Source: an uncultured Corynebacterium sp.
GTDB taxonomy: Bacteria > Actinomycetota > Actinomycetes > Mycobacteriales > Mycobacteriaceae
DNA length: 34,073 bases
Direction of reading: 5' to 3'
Assembly: GCF_943914615.1 (NCBI RefSeq)
Contig: NZ_CALUCS010000019.1
Span: 1-34,073 of the forward strand
In this document: positions 16,664 to 24,691 of the stretch, one piece after another
How positions within the stretch are numbered: the first letter of the stretch is position 1
Layout: each line of letters starts with the position of its first letter
The notes under the pieces: generated by a model
Told to the model about the DNA's origin: nothing
Databases searched by the model: none
What the model saw: the letters and a program-made list of their open reading frames with translations, nothing else
Program-made: the position numbers and the translations under genes

Positions 16664-18174
16664 GCGATGTGGCTCCCGAGCGTATCGAGTAGCGCCGTCG
16701 CCTTCACCAACGTCTCTTGGTACTCCGCTAGAGGATCCGAGTCCGCGACGATCGCGCCACCGACCCCGAAGGCGCACTCCGCGCCATCGTCGACGAGCGT
16801 GCGGATCGTGATGTTCAGCTCCGCCGCGGAATTGGGGGAGATCCAGCCGATCGCCCCGGAATAGAACCCGCGCGGCTGTGGCTCGAGCTCTTCGATGATC
16901 TGCATCGTTCGAATCTTCGGCGCGCCTGTCATCGAACCGCCGGGGTAGCTGGCCTCGATCGCGTCGACGGCACCAAGCCCCGCGCGGAGCCGGCCGGTAA
17001 TCGTGCTAACTAGCTGGTGGACGTGCGAAAAGCTCTCCACCGAAAAAATTTTCGGCACCCCCACACTGCCCGGCTCGCACACCCGCCCAAGGTCATTGCG
17101 CAGCAGGTCAACGATCATCAGGTTCTCCGCCCGATCCTTGGGGTTGCTCATTAATTCCTGACGCCCCCTCGCATCGGCCGCTTCGTCCTCCCCGCGGGGG
17201 CGAGTGCCCTTGATCGGTTTGGCGGAGACCTCTCCCTTCGCTGAAACCTTGAGGAACCTCTCGGGGGAGGCGCTGAGGATGTGCAGTGGCGCCTGACCAG
17301 GGCGGTCGAAGCGCAGGAATGCGCCATAGGGAACCGGGCTGACCTCGCGGAGCCGCAGGTAGGCCAGCAATTCCGGTGACGGTGCGTGGGGCAAGTTCGC
17401 GCCGGGCTGCTGAGCGGTCTGCAGTTTGACCAGTTCCCGCAGCGCCGGGCCGCGGGCCGTATTCGTCAGGCAGACCTCGTAGCTATCGCCCGCAGCAATG
17501 TAATCCAAGCAGCGCTGGATGCTCGTCAGGTACTGCTGTTTCGGTTGGTCGAAGTGGAAGGTCGCCGCGCGCCCGGCGGGCACCGTGTCGCGGGGCGCGG
17601 TGGCACCTGGAGTGTCTTCTGGAATGGATTCCGCGATCCGCTGCACCTCCGCGACGGTAGCGTCCAACCACTCCAGCTGCTCATCGAGGGCGCCCTCGGC
17701 ATCCCCGGCATCCTTGGCACTCGGCAGCATCGCCATTGCATAGGCCACCGCGTGTGCGTGGTCGAGTACGACCGCCCGGTCGGCGAACAGCAGAGCTGCA
17801 TCCGGGTGGTCTTCCCGGGAGCGGGCAATGTCCTCAATCCCGTACCCCAGCGCGCCCACCCAGCCGAGGGCGAAGTCGCACGGCCAAGCATGCGGAACCT
17901 CAACCGGCTCGTCGAAAGCACTTCTGAACTGTGCGAAGAACGCTGCCGAATCTTTCACCTGCGGCATCCACGTGCGGGCGAGGGGACCCGCGCTATTCGC
18001 TAGCACGCTGAGGGCGCCGCCGTTGCCGGAGGAATCCAGCCAGGCGGCGGTGGGGGCGTCATTAAATAAAGACAAAAAGACCCGCGGCGCGACACTTCCG
18101 GTGATGTCCCGAGTGTCTGCCTGCGGCAGCGGGATAGTGCGGAATGTGAGGCGGCGCGGGGTCATGTACGCCAT
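16660..18174 (-). CDS. pabB: Aminodeoxychorismate synthase component I
   Basis: PabB converts chorismate plus ammonia (from PabA glutaminase) to 4-amino-4-deoxychorismate for folate synthesis. The 504-residue product has the chorismate-binding fold in its C-terminal half. PIKGTRPRG carries the lysine that distinguishes PabB from TrpE (which has PIAGT). SNPKDRAENLMIVDLLRNDLGRV, YPGGSMTGAPK and EYQETLVKA are also present. The start is ATG 18174, with another ATG three codons on (MAYMTPRR). Its glutaminase partner is probably the pabA gene at 21579. The reading frame ends immediately inside the right 101-bp repeat, which contributes the TAA. The C-terminus still has normal length, so the protein is not visibly truncated. 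Confidence 0.93.
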   Translation of the reverse strand: MAYMTPRRLTFRTIPLPQADTRDITGSVAPRVFLSLFNDAPTAAWLDSSGNGGALSVLANSAGPLARTWMPQVKDSAAFFAQFRSAFDEPVEVPHAWPCDFALGWVGALGYGIEDIARSREDHPDAALLFADRAVVLDHAHAVAYAMAMLPSAKDAGDAEGALDEQLEWLDATVAEVQRIAESIPEDTPGATAPRDTVPAGRAATFHFDQPKQQYLTSIQRCLDYIAAGDSYEVCLTNTARGPALRELVKLQTAQQPGANLPHAPSPELLAYLRLREVSPVPYGAFLRFDRPGQAPLHILSASPERFLKVSAKGEVSAKPIKGTRPRGEDEAADARGRQELMSNPKDRAENLMIVDLLRNDLGRVCEPGSVGVPKIFSVESFSHVHQLVSTITGRLRAGLGAVDAIEASYPGGSMTGAPKIRTMQIIEELEPQPRGFYSGAIGWISPNSAAELNITIRTLVDDGAECAFGVGGAIVADSDPLAEYQETLVKATALLDTLGSHIA

Positions 18175-18214
18175 TATCGCGCGCCGGATTCAGCGCGCGA
18201 CGTGAGGGTGCGGG

Positions 18215-19711
18215 TTACAGGCGGTGCTTGCCGCCCTCGTCCGGATCCTCGCCCGGGCCATCGGCCAGCGGGAAGTCGGCCTCGGCGGCGTCGGTTGCGT
18301 CCGTGGCATCGGAAGCGCCCTGATCGCTACCAGCCTGCGGAGCAGCCGGAGCACCCGGAACAGCTACGGCCGGTGCGGGAGCACCCGGTGCGTCCGGGGC
18401 AGGTGCGGATGGTGCGGCGGGGGCAGCTGGAGCCTGCTTCTCCGCTGCCTGCTCCTCGGTCTTTGCACTGGTCTTATCGCCGGCCTTAGCCTCCTTAGCC
18501 TTCTTGGCCTCCTCGGCCTTGGCCTCGGCAGTTTCCTTCACCTCGGCGGCCTTCGCCTTAGCCTTCTCGGCAGCGCCGGTGGCCTTGTCCGCGAAATCCT
18601 GCACCTTCGGAGAATTCTTCGGAGCGTTCTCACCACCGCGCAGGAACTTAAACGCAGCAGCGCCCGCAGCGACCAGGATGGCCAGCAGCAGGAACTTGCC
18701 GAACAGGCCGCCCTTCTTCTCCTGCTTCTTCAGGCCCTTCTTTTCAGCCTTCGCCAGCGCCTTGCTCTGCGCCTTGTTGGTGGCGCGCGTTACCTTCTTG
18801 TCCAGCTTCGCAGCGCGCTTACGGGCATCCTTCTGAGCACCCTTGGTCTGCTTCTGGGCGCGCTTGGCTGCCTTCTTCTTGGTGGCCGCCAGCTTCTTAG
18901 CTAGCTGCTTGCGGTTCTTCTCCGCGCTCTTCGCCAGGTCGCCACCGCGGGACTCGGCCTCGTTGTAAAGCTTGTTGGTCGCTGCCTGGCCACGCTCCTG
19001 CAGATCGTGAGCGTTCTCCTTCAGTGCTGCGGTGAGCTGAGCGATCTTCTGCTCGCGCTTCTTGGCCTTCTTGCCGGCCTTCTTCTGCGCCTTCGCCTGC
19101 GATTCGTCGAAACGGTCGCGCAGCTTCTGCGTGCGCTTGTCGATCTTCTTGCGCAGCTTCTCGGCATCCGCGCCGAGCTTCTCGGTCAGTTCATCGGTGT
19201 TCAATTCTTCGCCCTTCTTCTTTAGCGACGCCACCAGCCCAGCAGCCTCGCCCTCAACCTTCTTAGCCTTCTTGGCTGCCTTGGCCTGTGCCTTCGCTGC
19301 CTTCTTCTTTGCAGCCTCGGCCTTCTTCTCAGCCTTGTCGCGTGCCTTTTCTGCCTTGCTAGCAGTCTCGGCAGTGTTCTGGGAGCCGGTGGAGCTCATG
19401 TCCGCAACATCGGCAGAGGTGAACTCGTCGGAGTGGTGCACCCGGTGGTGCTTGCGGGCAGCCGCAGCTGCACGTGCCTGCTCAAGGGCCGCCGCAGCAC
19501 CTTCTTCCTTGAGCATGAGCTCTGCAACGGCCTTCACGTGAGCGGGAGAACCAGCGATGATGCCCTCTCGTTCGCCCTCCGTGGCCAGGTTGTCACGCAG
19601 CTGCTGCAGCGCGTCGAACTCCTGGCGGCGCTTAAACTCCTTGCGGTTATTCAACATAGTGCGACCCTGCTTGGCGCCACGCAGCGCCAGCTTCAACGTG
19701 GTGGGATTCAT
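18215..19711 (-). CDS. Lys/Ala-rich coiled-coil-like membrane protein
   Basis: The product has 498 residues from ATG 19711 (MNPTTLKLALRGAKQG). This start is preferred because AAGGAG lies about 11 bases upstream; the frame itself stays open 21 codons further. Residues about 110-355 are extremely rich in Lys, Ala, Glu and Gln in helical repeats resembling histone H1-like tails (AEKKAEAAKKKAAKAQAKAAKK, ATKKKAAKRAQKQTKGAQKD). One membrane helix follows (about 362-382, FGKFLLLAILVAAGAAAFKF). The C-terminus is Ala/Pro-rich, acidic and low-complexity (about 425-498). I recognise no enzyme domain. A basic cytoplasmic coil tethered to the membrane could bridge DNA or ribosomes to the envelope, which is inference only. 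It is divergent from ppiA and 40 bp downstream of pabB's start. Confidence 0.8.
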   Translation of the reverse strand: MNPTTLKLALRGAKQGRTMLNNRKEFKRRQEFDALQQLRDNLATEGEREGIIAGSPAHVKAVAELMLKEEGAAAALEQARAAAAARKHHRVHHSDEFTSADVADMSSTGSQNTAETASKAEKARDKAEKKAEAAKKKAAKAQAKAAKKAKKVEGEAAGLVASLKKKGEELNTDELTEKLGADAEKLRKKIDKRTQKLRDRFDESQAKAQKKAGKKAKKREQKIAQLTAALKENAHDLQERGQAATNKLYNEAESRGGDLAKSAEKNRKQLAKKLAATKKKAAKRAQKQTKGAQKDARKRAAKLDKKVTRATNKAQSKALAKAEKKGLKKQEKKGGLFGKFLLLAILVAAGAAAFKFLRGGENAPKNSPKVQDFADKATGAAEKAKAKAAEVKETAEAKAEEAKKAKEAKAGDKTSAKTEEQAAEKQAPAAPAAPSAPAPDAPGAPAPAVAVPGAPAAPQAGSDQGASDATDATDAAEADFPLADGPGEDPDEGGKHRL

Positions 19712-19833
19712 CGTGCGGGATGCTCCTTGGAGATTTATTTGGGTATTTCTATATGCGTTCGTGCTAGCACCCATCCTAAAGAAAAATCCCCGCCGGGATG
19801 GCCAATACCGCTTTTGAGTCGCTAAGGTGCCGG

Positions 19834-19859
19834 AAGCCGCCGCGGCTTTTTAGTACAAT
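19834..19859 (+). promoter_or_regulatory. ppiA promoter with a short hairpin
   Basis: TACAAT (19854-19859) is a good -10 box whose end lies eight bases before GTG 19868, implying a leaderless ppiA mRNA. Just upstream AAGCCG-CCG-CGGCTT (19834-19848) followed by TTT forms a small hairpin. It overlaps the -35 zone and could be an operator or a weak terminator. Confidence 0.5.
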
Positions 19860-19867
19860 GGATCACC

Positions 19868-20392
19868 GTGACTAACAAGACTGCAACCGCAATTCTGCAC
19901 ACCAACCAAGGCGACATCGCCATCGATCTGTTCGGCAACCACGCGCCGGAGACCGTAGCCAACTTCGTTGGCTTGGCACAGGGCACCAAGGAGTACTCCC
20001 AGCCCAACGCCTCCGGTTCCAACGAAGGCCCGTTCTACGACGGTGCGATCTTCCACCGCATCATCGATGGCTTCATGATCCAGGGCGGCGACCCGACCGG
20101 CACCGGTCGCGGCGGCCCGGGCTACCAGTTCGGCGACGAGTTCCACCCGGAGCTGCAGTTCGACCGCCCGTTCCTGCTGGCCATGGCCAACGCTGGCCCC
20201 GGCACCAACGGCTCCCAGTTCTTCATCACGGTGACGGCCACCCCGCACCTGAACAACCGCCACACCATCTTCGGTGAGGTCACCGACAAGGAGTCCCAGA
20301 AGGTCGTCGCAAAGATTTCCCGCGTAGCAACCGACCGCATGGACCGCCCGAACGACGACGTCGTCATCGAGTCTGTCGAGATCCAGGAGTAA
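19868..20392 (+). CDS. ppiA: Cyclophilin-type peptidyl-prolyl cis-trans isomerase
   Basis: The 174-residue cytoplasmic cyclophilin catalyses proline isomerisation in protein folding. The active-site signature is complete: FHRIIDGFMIQGGDPTGTGRGGPG (about residues 59-82), LAMANAGPGTNGSQFFIT (about 101-118) and LNNRHTIFGEV. No signal peptide is present. The start is GTG 19868 (VTNKTATAILHTNQGDIAIDL), which has no ribosome site but a -10 box at the leaderless distance. The synteny ppiA-rhomboid-crgA-pabA-pknB matches mycobacteria, where the homologue is PpiA. The gene ends with an AGGAG-TAA that also serves the next gene. Confidence 0.96.
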   Translation: MTNKTATAILHTNQGDIAIDLFGNHAPETVANFVGLAQGTKEYSQPNASGSNEGPFYDGAIFHRIIDGFMIQGGDPTGTGRGGPGYQFGDEFHPELQFDRPFLLAMANAGPGTNGSQFFITVTATPHLNNRHTIFGEVTDKESQKVVAKISRVATDRMDRPNDDVVIESVEIQE

Positions 20393-20400
20393 AAACTCCT
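20385..20400 (+). promoter_or_regulatory. Hairpin overlapping the ppiA stop and rhomboid ribosome site
   Basis: AGGAGT (20385-20390) and ACTCCT (20395-20400) pair around AAAA. The 5' arm contains AGGAG, the only Shine-Dalgarno for the rhomboid gene, and the 3' arm ends on the first base of its TTG start. Ribosomes finishing ppiA would melt this stem, so it looks like translational coupling. Confidence 0.5.
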
Positions 20401-21125
20401 TGCCGTGGCTGGACACGCAAGCCCGCCGAAATAGCCGGCGTTATTCCGTCACCAACGTATTCATCGCAGCCTGCTGCCTTGTCTACGTGGTGACGGTTTT
20501 TCAATCCGGCAGCATCGCCAGCCCCCTCGACGGCCGAACCGCGTTCGGCCTCAGCTCGAACAACCTGGGGCGGGAGATGCTCTTCAACGCTGCCAACGTC
20601 ACCCTCTTCGGTGAATGGTGGCGCATCCTCACCGCCGCATTCGTTCATTTGGACCCCGCCCACCTGGGCTTCAACATGCTGCTGATCTTCCTGATCGGCC
20701 GCGATGTCGAACGCTTTTACGGGCCAGTAGTCATGCTCAGCCTCATCGTCACCAGCGCCGCTGGCGGCGCGCTGGCCTGCATGTACTTCCAGCCCAACGT
20801 CCCCGTCGGCGGTGCTTCCACCGTCGGATACGGGCTATTCGCCATGCTCATCTCCCTGTCGCGGATACGGCAGCGCGACCTCCGCGGACCCATTATTCTG
20901 CTGCTGGTGAACCTCGGGTACTCCCTCATGTACTCCAATGTTTCGCTATGGGGACACATCGGTGGGCTCGCCGGCGGCGCCGTCATCGCATTCATTACCA
21001 GCACCGTTGGGGAGCAAAGCAACGGGGGCGTGGGGGCGTCAACAAGAAAAAAGACCGCCGCAGCACTCGCCGCGACGGCCATCCTGGCCTTCACCATCTG
21101 GACCGGCCTGGGGTGGCACTACTAG
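20400..21125 (+). CDS. Rhomboid-family intramembrane serine protease
   Basis: The 241-residue polytopic membrane protein is predicted to cleave transmembrane substrates within the bilayer. Hydrophobic segments start near residue 17 and recur to the C-terminus (six or seven helices). The rhomboid signatures are seen: WWRILTAAFVHLDPAHLGFNM (about 73-93), catalytic Ser140 in GGAST, and catalytic His186 in WGHIGGLAGG. The usual GxSG is GAST here. The start is TTG 20400, preceded by AGGAG inside the ppiA stop region. No ATG or GTG start upstream of the first helix is available in frame. It is likely translated from the ppiA transcript and ends 41 bp from convergent crgA. Confidence 0.88.
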   Translation: MPWLDTQARRNSRRYSVTNVFIAACCLVYVVTVFQSGSIASPLDGRTAFGLSSNNLGREMLFNAANVTLFGEWWRILTAAFVHLDPAHLGFNMLLIFLIGRDVERFYGPVVMLSLIVTSAAGGALACMYFQPNVPVGGASTVGYGLFAMLISLSRIRQRDLRGPIILLLVNLGYSLMYSNVSLWGHIGGLAGGAVIAFITSTVGEQSNGGVGASTRKKTAAALAATAILAFTIWTGLGWHY

Positions 21126-21166
21126 GGGCGCCCCACTAGGAGCAGTGCCGGGAAGTAACTCGGGCG

Positions 21167-21442
<276 letters not shown>

Positions 21443-21565
21443 TCAAAACCTCGAAGCGATTGACTGCGGAGCGGACGGCCTACGAGGTACCGAGCGCCCA
21501 TGGGCAAAATACGTACCAGACGATAGTAGCAGCACACCGCGACAAAGCCATGCACGCTGCCACGC

Positions 21566-21571
21566 TAAACT
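21566..21571 (+). promoter_or_regulatory. -10 box (TAAACT) for leaderless pabA
   Basis: TAAACT ends seven bases before ATG 21579, and no ribosome binding site is present. The same arrangement and the same hexamer precede the NUDIX-LOG gene (33000-33005). Confidence 0.5.
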
Positions 21572-21578
21572 CTTTGCT

Positions 21579-22307
21579 ATGCGCATTCTCGTGATCGATA
21601 ACTACGACAGCTTCGTCTACAACCTCGTGCAATACATCGGGCAGCTGGGCTTCAGCGGGGACGACTGTGTGGTACTGCGCAATGACGCCCCCGAGCTCAC
21701 CGTCGCCGGCAACCCAGACGAGACCAAGACGGATGCGCTGGCGGTCATGTTGCAGGGCTTCGACGCGATTCTGCTTTCCCCCGGACCTGGGGAACCGAGC
21801 GCGGCAGGTCACATGCTGGACGTGCTGAAAATCGCTGTTGACCAGCAAATTCCACTGTTCGGGGTGTGCCTGGGGCATCAGGCGATCGGCATGCACTTCG
21901 GTGCGAAGGTCGTGCGGGCGGACGAACTCTTCCACGGCAAGACCTCGCCCGTGGCCCACGACGGCACTGGTGTGTTGGCCGGGGTGCCGAGCCCGTTCCG
22001 AGTGACGCGCTATCACTCGCTCACCGTCGATCCCGACACTGTGCCGGAGGAACTGAAGGTCACGGCGACTTCCGATTCCGGCATGATTATGGCGATGCGC
22101 CACCAGGCGCTGCCGATCCACTCCGTGCAGTTCCACCCCGAGTCCGTGATGACACAGTACGGTCACCTGATGCTGGCTAACTGGCTGAACGAAGCCGGGC
22201 GGTTGAGCGGCAAGGGCGAGGTAGTGCCTGCTGAGTTGGTGGACCGTCTGGTGCAGGAGCAGCTGGAGGTTACCGGCGCGATCAGCGCCGAAGCCTCGGT
22301 GCTCTAG
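21579..22307 (+). CDS. pabA: Aminodeoxychorismate/anthranilate synthase glutamine amidotransferase (component II)
   Basis: The 242-residue class I glutamine amidotransferase releases ammonia from glutamine for PabB (and possibly TrpE). The start is ATG 21579 (MRILVIDNYDSFVYNLVQYI), which matches the family's conserved N-terminus; the frame is open further upstream but that part is not homologous. The catalytic Cys is in FGVCLGHQAIG, and His-Glu are in VQFHPESVMTQYG. LLSPGPGEPSAAG is the oxyanion-region motif. It sits between crgA and pknB, where mycobacteria have the gene annotated trpG/pabA. The presence of pabB 3.4 kb away favours a folate role. It converges with pknB. Confidence 0.93.
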   Translation: MRILVIDNYDSFVYNLVQYIGQLGFSGDDCVVLRNDAPELTVAGNPDETKTDALAVMLQGFDAILLSPGPGEPSAAGHMLDVLKIAVDQQIPLFGVCLGHQAIGMHFGAKVVRADELFHGKTSPVAHDGTGVLAGVPSPFRVTRYHSLTVDPDTVPEELKVTATSDSGMIMAMRHQALPIHSVQFHPESVMTQYGHLMLANWLNEAGRLSGKGEVVPAELVDRLVQEQLEVTGAISAEASVL

Positions 22308-22350
22308 GGCGCTCGCTCTGTGAGGCTGCTGAGGGGCGCCGCCACTGCTA

Positions 22351-24534
22351 TTAGGGCAGCAGGTTGAAGACGTACACCGTGACGGTGATGTCTTCGTCCC
22401 GCTTGATTACCTCACCACTGTGGATGGACTGCTGCGCGACCTCGTCCACGCGACCCAGATCCGTGGTGTTCTTGTCCTTTCGGTGTAGCTGATCCGGGGT
22501 ACCGCGCCAGCCGGCGGCCTGCAGCTCGCGGAACACATCGCCGAACTTCTTGCCCTGCAGAGACGGCATCTCGAACTGGTTGCCCAGGGACACTTCCAGG
22601 GTGATCTCGCTGCCCTTGGCTAGCTTCTCTCCCTCGCTGGTGGCGGAAAGCACCTGACCCTTCCGCTCCACAGAATCGACATCGTGCACAACCACCTTGA
22701 AGCCAGCGGATTCCAGGTTCTCCCGGGCATCCTCGACCTGCTGGCCGGTGACTACAGGTACGCGAACGTCCTCCGGACCCGTGGAGACGGTGATTGTCAC
22801 CTTCGTGCCCGTGGAGACCTGCGAACCCTGCGGCGGAGTCTGCGTGATGATCTTGCCCTTTGGCACATCATCACTGGCATCCTCCTTAACTTCCTTGTTC
22901 AGCACCAGCTTGGCATCCTTCAGAAGCTGCACCGCTTCCTCCGTGGTCTTGCCCGTCAGATCCGGCACATCGGTGATCTCTCGGCCGCTGGAGACCAACA
23001 GCTTGATCTCGGTGCCGCGGTCCACGGATGCGTTGGCCGCCGGGTCGGTGCCGATGGCCTTGCCGCGCGCGATCTTGTCGTGCGTGGTCTCCTCGACCGT
23101 CACCTCGAACCCTGCGTCCTCGAGAATCTTCTCCGCCTCGGCGCGATCCTTGTTGGCCACCATCGGGATCTTCACCTGTTCGGCTTCGGCGATAGGCTTT
23201 TCTGGCTCTTCGTCACCGGTAAATGCCTGGTAGGCGAAGTAACCACCGGCAATTACTGCGGCGATACCTGCCACCCAAGCGATGGGTGCCCACCAGCGGC
23301 GCTTGGGTTCATCCTCGTAGTACTCGTCGTCGTACTCGCCGTCATAATCATCGTCGTACTCGTCGTACTCGCCGTCGTAGTATTCGCCGTCATCGTAATT
23401 GCCGTCGTGGTAGCCATCGCCGCCACCGTTGCCATCGGCAGCAGCCCCAGCAGCGGCACCGGCTCCAGCACCGGCTCCGTTAGCGGCGGTATGGCTAGCG
23501 GGTATCACTGACGTCTGTGCGTCGTCATTATTCGCGTACGCACCCGCCGCGCCCGCAGCAGCACCGGCGGCCAGCCCCGCAGCGCCAGCGGCACCGGCAG
23601 CAGCACCGCCCGCGGTGTGAGAACCAGCATTGGCCGAGTCGCCGTCATTGGCATAGGCCTGGGCGACCAGCGGCAGTTGGTCTTCGGAAAGACGCTTCAG
23701 GTCCGTCGCCATCTCTTGCGCGTCGTCATAACGATCCGACGGCGACTTCGCCATAGCGGTCAGAGTGATGGAGTCCAGGCTCAACGCCTCGCGCTTCGAC
23801 AGGTGCATGCCCAGCACCTGGGAAGGCGCCTCCGGGTTCTCCTGCACGTGCTGGAAGGCGACGGAAAGGGGCGACTCGCCGTGGAACGGAGCCTTGCCCG
23901 TGGCCAGCTCGTAGAACACACAACCGGCCGCGTAAATATCTGAACGTGCATCGGCGGACTGGCCGCGTGCCTGCTCGGGGGAGAGGTACTGGGCGGTGCC
24001 GATGACGGCGGCGGTTTGCGTCATAGCCGAGGAGCTATCGCTCAGTGCGCGTGCGATGCCGAAGTCCATGACCTTCACCGCGCCGGTGTTGGTGATCATG
24101 ACGTTCGCCGGCTTGATATCGCGGTGAATGATGCCCGCCTCGTGCGAGAAATACAGTGCCGAGCAGACTTGGGACATGACCGCCGCGGCATCGTTCAGGC
24201 TCATCTTGCCGGAGTCCTGGATGATGTCGCGCAGAGTTTCGCCGTGCACGCGCTCCATGACGATGTACGGCACCGCACCGTCCTCTTCCGGGGTTTGACC
24301 CGTGTCGTAGACGGCGACGATGGCGGGGTGGTTCAGCTTCGCAGCATTCTGCGCTTCGCGGCGGAAGCGCTCCAGAAAGGTGGTGTCTCGCGCCAGGTCG
24401 GGGCGCATCATCTTCACTGCAACGTCGCGGCCGAGCAGTTCATCGGTAGCGGCGTACACGTCAGACATGCCACCGGTGCCGATCTTGGCACCAAGGCGGT
24501 ATCGACCGCCCAAGGTTGTGCCGATTCGGTCCAC
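22351..24534 (-). CDS. pknB: Serine/threonine protein kinase PknB with PASTA domains
   Basis: The 727-residue membrane kinase starts at GTG 24534: AAAGGAG lies eight bases upstream, and this start puts catalytic residues one position from mycobacterial PknB numbering. Kinase domain about 1-280: GTGGMSDVYA loop, Lys41, HRDIKPAN with Asp139, DFG with Asp157, activation-loop Thr172 and Thr174. Then an Ala/Gly-rich linker, an unusual Asp/Glu/Tyr-rich run (about 380-405), one membrane helix (about 412-436), and four extracellular PASTA repeats (about 450-727) that bind muropeptides. PknB phosphorylates cell-wall and division proteins and itself; PstP reverses this. It is separated from pknA by 157 bp, long enough for its own promoter. 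Confidence 0.96.
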   Translation of the reverse strand: MDRIGTTLGGRYRLGAKIGTGGMSDVYAATDELLGRDVAVKMMRPDLARDTTFLERFRREAQNAAKLNHPAIVAVYDTGQTPEEDGAVPYIVMERVHGETLRDIIQDSGKMSLNDAAAVMSQVCSALYFSHEAGIIHRDIKPANVMITNTGAVKVMDFGIARALSDSSSAMTQTAAVIGTAQYLSPEQARGQSADARSDIYAAGCVFYELATGKAPFHGESPLSVAFQHVQENPEAPSQVLGMHLSKREALSLDSITLTAMAKSPSDRYDDAQEMATDLKRLSEDQLPLVAQAYANDGDSANAGSHTAGGAAAGAAGAAGLAAGAAAGAAGAYANNDDAQTSVIPASHTAANGAGAGAGAAAGAAADGNGGGDGYHDGNYDDGEYYDGEYDEYDDDYDGEYDDEYYEDEPKRRWWAPIAWVAGIAAVIAGGYFAYQAFTGDEEPEKPIAEAEQVKIPMVANKDRAEAEKILEDAGFEVTVEETTHDKIARGKAIGTDPAANASVDRGTEIKLLVSSGREITDVPDLTGKTTEEAVQLLKDAKLVLNKEVKEDASDDVPKGKIITQTPPQGSQVSTGTKVTITVSTGPEDVRVPVVTGQQVEDARENLESAGFKVVVHDVDSVERKGQVLSATSEGEKLAKGSEITLEVSLGNQFEMPSLQGKKFGDVFRELQAAGWRGTPDQLHRKDKNTTDLGRVDEVAQQSIHSGEVIKRDEDITVTVYVFNLLP

Positions 24535-24691
24535 GCCTTCTGCTCCTTTGTCTGCGTCTCTCAATGTTGCTGGCTCAGCGCCGCTAGTTAACCCCAAAAT
24601 GATTTTCTAGTCACTTTGATTAACAAATCCTAGTCCAACTTACTGTGTGGACATAGTTCTATCCCTTTTACATTGCCTAAGAATATTGCGC

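Noticed and set aside
20400..21139. Rhomboid pseudogene because of the TTG start and GAST instead of GASG
   Set aside because: The frame is intact, the Ser/His pair is in place and a coupled ribosome site precedes TTG, so an active gene is more likely.
22684..23511. 275-codon frame antisense to pknB
   Set aside because: The apparent membrane-like Val/Ile run is the reverse reading of the pknB Asp/Tyr linker; no independent support.
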